Shown: one piece after another, positions 58,591 to 64,000 of the stretch | Position numbering within the stretch: the first letter of the stretch is position 1 | How the letters are laid out: each line of letters starts with the position of its first letter | Assembly (NCBI RefSeq): GCF_016097555.1 | Contig: NW_024532980.1 | Span: forward strand, 1-64,000 | Length of the DNA: 64,000 nucleotides | Direction: 5' to 3' | From: Gigantopelta aegis | Lineage: Eukaryota > Mollusca > Gastropoda > Neomphalida > Peltospiridae | Notes under the pieces: model-generated | What the model was told of the DNA's origin: nothing | Seen by the model: only the letters and a program-made list of their open reading frames with translations | The model's database searches: none | Program-made: the position numbers and the translations under genes

Positions 58591-58886
58591 TGAAGAATAC
58601 TCTGTTCTTAGCGAAGAATAATATATGACCTTACGTAGCACCCCCTTTTTGTAGACTGTTAGTGCCCCACGGACAAAGTTAATCATTAGCGCAGAAAAGA
58701 GGTGTGGCTGGGGGGTTAATTTTCCACAATGTTAGCATTATGTAAAACTGATATAAAAAGGCTGTGATGAGATCTAGTAAATACTGCACGAAAAGTGCAA
58801 GCATTGAACTAAATTATAACTCGACTGCATATCTTTATTCCGTACTATCTTCAATTAAATTGCAGCTGTTATTAGTTCATGTTAGT

Positions 58887-60963
58887 ATGTCCAGTATTGC
58901 TACAAGTACTGCTAAACTGTCAACTTTATTTCGACGTTCTTCTGCAGACAGTCGATCCTCAGATGCAGTAAAGGCTTTAGAAAGAGTAGATGTAACCAGA
59001 CCAATCTATTTGGGCGGGTTTTTCAAACAGGCCAAAGGTGAAAAGGCTGGCTTCAATAAAAATTTTTTGTTCTCTTTCCCAAATTGGTGCTTTATTTCAA
59101 ACATAAAAGAGACTATTATGATGATCCAGAGCTAAATTGGTAAGATACAATTGTTAGCATTTTTATATATGCTTGAACAAGTAGAGAGTATTCTGTAGTT
59201 AGTAGTATCATATACTGCAATAATGTTAATAGAACATTAATTATGACAAGTTTGCAAAACATTTCTTTTCTTAGCTAGTGATGAGTTACTATTTGCTATT
59301 AGAAATGAACAAGCAATTGATTTGAATAGTATCTTTATTTCCGGTGTGAAATGATTAACAGCCGCAGGCCATCTGCTAATATTATCATTAAGTACCCAGT
59401 TCTTAGTAATTTAATTGACTAAATGATTTTTGCAATTTACAATCTAATTCATATAATTAAGAGTTGTTGAAAATGTATTTTAAGTTCTAAAATGATGGTC
59501 ATTTTTCAAACAATAATAATTTTTATCTATATATAATAATTATATTTTCATTCCTTTTTAGCAAAAATTCAAATTACTAAAACTAGATGGCGTCTACATT
59601 ACAATGGTTGATGAACCACCAGCTGGAGTTAGATTTTGTTTGTAATTTGCATCTTCCTGATCCCTTTAATCAAAGAAGGTAATTAATAGAACTTGACATA
59701 AAACATAAATTTCATATTCAATAAAAATAATGATAGATTTTGTCTGGTTAATGAATAGACATGAGCTGCCACCTGGTATTTGATAATTTGTCAACTTTGA
59801 ATAGTATCAGCATATGCCATAAAATTAATGAAAACAAGTTGTAAAAAGGATTTATAACTCCCCTTAGTATATTATTATATTCAGAGCAACATATGCTATG
59901 AGTCTTAAATTAATTTATATCAACCATTAAATATTTGCTCCCCTTCCTAAATTTAGACATCGTGTCAGTAATAGCATCTAGTCCCTTCTTTAGCATTACT
60001 TACACTTACTTTAACATTACTGACACTTGTTGGACTAAAGTAACAACACAGACAACATATGCAGTTGGTTTTGATGGGAACACAAGTGTTTACGCTGTTA
60101 ACAATACATTCAACTAAATGAATGCTTTGTCTAACCTTCTGTTTAAGCAAGTATCCATTTACTGTGTCTGAATGAAATGCATTAGTGATTCCACCAGCAG
60201 TATGAAGTACATGTTTAGTATGTATTGTATATACACATATATACCTCTTATAATTGAACTGATATTATATTATGACTTTATTTTGAGGACAAAATATTGT
60301 GGTTTGATGTACTACTCGTACAGTTTATGCTGTGTTTCTAGATATATCGATTTTTATTTATTTTATAAATCTAGATTTTATCGAGAAGGTCATAGTTAAA
60401 TTAATACTAGACTTATCCTTGAGTCTCTAATTAATGTTTCTTTATCACTTAACATTCAAAACTTGGGATTAAATTCAAAGCTTATTATTACTAGATGCTT
60501 GTCGATTTAACACAAACAGGCAGCTGTTGTATCTCCTATGTAACTATGACACACTACCGCCACATCTGTTAAAATATACTTTATCTAAAGCATCAGTACA
60601 TAACATATAGAACTAGCTATTAGTAATTTGATGTAGTTCTGTACAGGAAATAATGATGCCACTCAATATAATTAGTTTATATTAGATACAAACATTTTAT
60701 AGACACTTGTATACAATAATAACTGTACAATCGATCCATTCATGTTAATCATTCATGCTCATATTTTATATAGTAAAATATTAATAGCGTTCAGTAATAG
60801 AAAAGAAAGGAGATACTGGATGGCACATCTTCAGTCACAGAATCCTAATCTAGTCCCACGACCAGATGCTATCTCAGCAAGTTCTCATCACAAAACCACA
60901 CCCACTAACACTACAAAACCACAACCATTAGCAGCATCAGGTAAACATCGTCTCCTAGCTTAG
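58887..60963 (+). CDS. PH-domain protein A
   Basis: The ATG at 58887 gives MSSIATSTAKLSTLFRRSSA. An upstream in-frame ATG at 58764 would add 41 residues. The first exon has the PH opening YLGGFFKQAKGEKAGFNKNF, then in a shifted frame VLFPKLVLYFKHKRDYYDD. The second (about 59560-59683) has KLDGVYITMVDEPPAGVRFC. The third (60797-60963) gives AFSNRKERRYWMAHLQS, the terminal PH helix with its conserved Trp, then a Ser/Thr/Pro-rich tail (ISASSHHKTTPTNTTKPQ) and a stop. One PH domain of about 120 residues makes up most of the protein. PH domains bind phosphoinositides or protein partners; the specific family (TBC1D2-like N-terminus is one option) is not settled. The intron 59690-60790 shows no other feature. 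Confidence 0.65.
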
Positions 60964-61229
60964 TACAATCAACAGAAAAAGAAGACAAAATGGATTCTAG
61001 TCCAATTTCATTGGAGATACAAGATGTATAAACTATTTGACATAAAATCAATGTCTCTCGTAAAAGAATTAGTTCAGCAAATACGGTTTTTTATTTTTGT
61101 CAAAACAGCAAACAATACTTTTCTATTGGCTATATATATAATATATATATATATATACACATACACATACACATGTATTTATTATGATTGGTATGCATTG
61201 GGATATAATATTCATTTCATAATAAATTA

Positions 61230-62337
61230 GATGTCAATAATGGTCATTGTCATTGTGATGATAATAGTAGTCCATTTTATGTAACTATAGGTTGAAGAGA
61301 TGGAGCATCTACCTTGAATATCACACGAAGTACCAAATCTAATCCCCTCGTCAAGATTGGTCTCGCAAGAATCATTAGAACGAGACCCTTTGTCGAGATC
61401 AGTCATTTCTAATTCAACAGAATCTTCATAGTCCACTGTGGTCATCTTGTACATTAAGTATGGTTTCATCAAAGCTAACATTACGAGACATACTAGTTGT
61501 TGATGGCACTAAAAGAAGATGATTTGGTACTTCTTCAGGTGTCTCAGGAGAAGTTTGTTTACGGGTGGGTAAAGGCGTGTCTGGATCAACATGGATATCA
61601 GGGGACAACAAATTAGGATTTTTGTTGTTGTAGTTTTTATCATCCAGTCTCTTCTTTCATCTTTTGTTTTGCTTACTAGTAATATTTCACTGGAAATAAG
61701 AGGAGGAATCGTTAGGAATGTCTACTATTTTATGTTTTGATAGCTTTCAATTCTGAGAGCCAAGACAATTATGTAATCTAAGGCTAAATAATACAAGTTT
61801 GTGCTATTTTCAATACAAAGTTACTGATACGGAACTCACTACCACTCTAATTTGTGTGTGTAACTATAATATTGATTATAATTATCCTAATATGGTCTTT
61901 TTGAATGGCGCCTATGTTACATAACATACTGTCTTTTGTTTGCCGATCTGGGATATGAAGATTGAAACAGTATTTACCACCTTGAGGGTTCTTGTCCGTT
62001 TGGTCAGATAGACACGGTTAAGTATCATGTGACCATGTCGATTCTAAGAAGGAAATATAATGATTTATGTATAACACGTGGTTAGTAACATTATACGCGT
62101 AACTCACTTCGAGGTGTCCGTGTTTTACATCTTTCTCGAATATGTCTTTCTTTTCATAATAGACCAGACACTTTGGATACAAGACGAAGTAGCGTTTGTT
62201 AAAGGAATCAAACGCGTGTGAGCGTTAAAAAGATAACCTTGCATGATAGGACTCTCTAAGTCGAATGAACTCTGGTCGATCGCAGCAGGTATCCTCTCAG
62301 CAACTTTTGCTCGTCTATTATTCTTTCTGTCCGCCAT
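61230..62337 (-). CDS. PH-domain protein B
   Basis: The ATG at 62337 gives MADRKNNRRAKVAERIPAAI, then ESPIMQGYLFNA, and in a shifted frame SFNKRYFVLYPKCLVYYEKK and DVKHGHLE, a PH-domain first half. The next exon (about 62040-61975) has HGHMILNRVYLTKRTRTLK. A C-terminal exon is Pro/Ser/Thr-rich and acidic (LSPDIHVDPDTPLPTRKQTS, then SMSRNVSFDET and VDYEDSVELEMTDLDKGSRS), ending near 61230. The tail looks disordered and phosphorylatable. It lies tail-to-tail with PH-domain protein A; the two share only the PH fold, not close sequence. Confidence 0.62.
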
Positions 62338-62533
62338 TGTGGATTGCAAAAGCCCTTGAAACTACACTCTAAACAGTTATTAATTTATTATATACTTGAG
62401 TTGTTACACATAATGTAGGCGTGGCCATCAACATAATAATAATGAATTATTTTTCAGATAATCAAAACTAATTATTAACATTAATTAACTACTCCGCCCC
62501 CTCAACTTATACAGTCTCGTCCAAATTGATGCG

Positions 62534-63284
62534 CTATAGATGTTGATCAATACGAACCAGTGCTCAGCAATAGTATAGTATCCATGATATTCTACCTCAT
62601 CTGGTGTGATATCATAGTGATAATGACCTCCAGCATTATGGTACTAAAACAATGAGTATGTTCAGTACGTAGGTCCAACCCCTATAATAATAGGAATGTA
62701 ATTGATATAGCATATGAACTAAAATTAAATATAATACAAGTTTATTATTAATAATGACTATTAGTTTTTGTAGTGTAATTAATTTTAATTAGACATTCAC
62801 ACCAGCTGTAGATGCTTATCAATTTGACTGAGCCACACCCACTATTTGAATATATTAGGCACATCCTTATTACAATCTACACGTACATACATATTGATAT
62901 TTAACACTAAATCCCAGTCATAAATTACCTTATATGGAATGTAGCATTCATAATATAATGTAAACTTCAATATAATGGTTTACACACAAGACTTCTCATA
63001 AAGGCACACTGACTTGAGGTTACCCTTTATATCCAAGACATTTTATTCCAATCTTATATTATAATGTATTATATAACTTGTATGTTGGGGACAAGTCAAT
63101 ACTAAAGACATATTTCAAGGTGTTTATAATAATCTATCAAGTCACTTACTGGATCATGGCTAACAAACTCAGAGAGACAAATAAGAGAGCTGGTTTATCA
63201 TAAAACTGGAGCCATTTTGTCCATATCCTCCTTGAGATCAATGGTTGCTCTGAAAATTCATCAGGCTAAATTAAAAAGAGATGT

Positions 63285-63330
<46 letters not shown>

Positions 63331-63345
63331 CACACACACACACAC

Positions 63346-63419
<74 letters not shown>

Positions 63420-64000
63420 ACACACAACACCACACACACACACACACACACAAACAAACAAACAAACATATAAGTATATCTTACCATTATATGTAGTTTA
63501 ACTTGTCCTTTCTCTATTAAAAAATAGCCCCCCCATAGCAACTGGTTTCTCTCCATATTTCTTACTCATTGCTTTTCTCATACATGAGACAAAATTATCT
63601 TCACCTTTACGATACTTTGCTATCACTTTCCAACACAGGACCAGCTACACCTCACAAACCATGACATTAGCCATTAAACCAGCCTCCAATGAATAAAATC
63701 GTTCACAAACTTCTCTTCCATACTAAAAGAACAAAACAAATTTAACACCTCAAAATGTACTGGGAATATATGACAAAATAATTAAGGTATTGTCGAGATT
63801 TGTCATCAGAACTTCCTTGAACCAACCCCATAGTCACTTCTTGTCATTCTACAAAGAATGTGAGATTATTGACAGCATAGGATTTTCATATAGATGTCTT
63901 GTAAGTGTTCTGATGACAACCTGGTCATGTGTATGATAACAATAGCACAGGTACACATCCTGTTTTACTGATAGTATCTTTACTGAGTAAATTGATCGCA
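62534..64000 (-). CDS. C11orf54: C11orf54-type ester hydrolase, 5' end outside the window
   Basis: C11orf54 (PTD012) is a zinc-containing ester hydrolase. Minus-strand exons give CERFYSLEAGLMANVMVCE (about 63710-63650), KGEDNFVSCMRKAMSKKYGE then KPVAMGGLFF (about 63610-63525) and KGQVKLHIM (family FVTCMRETLEKHYGNKPIGMGG...KVKSHIM). After an intron with a CA microsatellite comes KWLQFYDKPALLF (about 63225-63180), and the last exon has HNAGGHYHYDITPDEVEYHG then YYTIAEHWF, with the paired His residues of the metal site. A frame break near the end then gives RIDQHL and the stop at 62534. The N-terminal third is beyond or close to position 64000 and is not resolved. Confidence 0.8.
63287..63455. 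repeat. (CA)n microsatellite
   Basis: About 170 bp of CA dinucleotides with five single-base interruptions, then a short CAAA run. It lies in an intron of the C11orf54-type gene; on the sense strand it is TG. Confidence 0.95.

Noticed and set aside
63217-63556. Open frames of alternating His-Thr or Val-Cys
   Set aside because: They are translations of the CA microsatellite and not proteins.

Overview
The window looks like nuclear DNA of an early-branching animal, most likely a demosponge of the Amphimedon type. It is AT-rich and densely packed with genes split by many short GT-AG introns. The gene set (axonemal dynein, nexin-dynein regulatory complex, TBCCD1, RANBP1, SNF5) points to an animal with motile cilia. 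The sponge assignment is an inference from compactness and from the style of a lineage-type coiled-coil protein at 2.6-4.3 kb; it was not tested by a search. Almost every exon carries small indels or stops although similarity to its family stays high, so the base-level sequence is probably error-rich. I therefore give gene spans rather than clean reading frames.

Layout. 1-2.65 kb: no gene seen. 2.65-4.28 kb (-): coiled-coil protein, unidentified. 4.27-4.84 kb (+): broken SMARCB1/SNF5 remnant. 5.47-6.01 kb: duplicated promoter block with two RFX X-box motifs around a 170-bp hairpin. 6.07-33.99 kb (+): one very large gene, the axonemal dynein heavy chain DNAH10. Its introns hold microsatellites, a 2.9-kb 37-bp minisatellite, a dispersed repeat copy and a nested coiled-coil gene on the opposite strand (14.9-16.45 kb). 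34-41.6 kb: coding-like (+) exons, including one with a clear signal peptide, that I could not identify.

41.8-43.66 kb (-): FKBP6-like FKBP/TPR protein, head-to-head with RANBP1 (43.73-44.65 kb, +). 46.27-47.22 kb (+): NHR (neuralized) domain protein, convergent with TBCCD1 (47.33-50.02 kb, -). 49.2-52.3 kb: mosaic local duplication. 51.97-54.42 kb (-): CCDC65/DRC2, head-to-head with ASPDH (54.46-55.61 kb, +) across an X-box. 55.83-58.59 kb (-): HEAT-repeat protein. 58.9-60.96 kb (+) and 61.23-62.34 kb (-): two PH-domain proteins. 62.53 kb to the window end (-): C11orf54-type ester hydrolase.

How the genes fit together: DNAH10 (inner-arm dynein I1/f motor), CCDC65/DRC2 (nexin link) and TBCCD1 (centrosome and ciliary base) all serve cilia. 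The two axonemal genes carry X-box motifs within about 70 bp of their start codons, as expected for RFX-controlled ciliary genes. No tRNA, rRNA, CRISPR array, virus-derived element or intact transposase gene was recognised.
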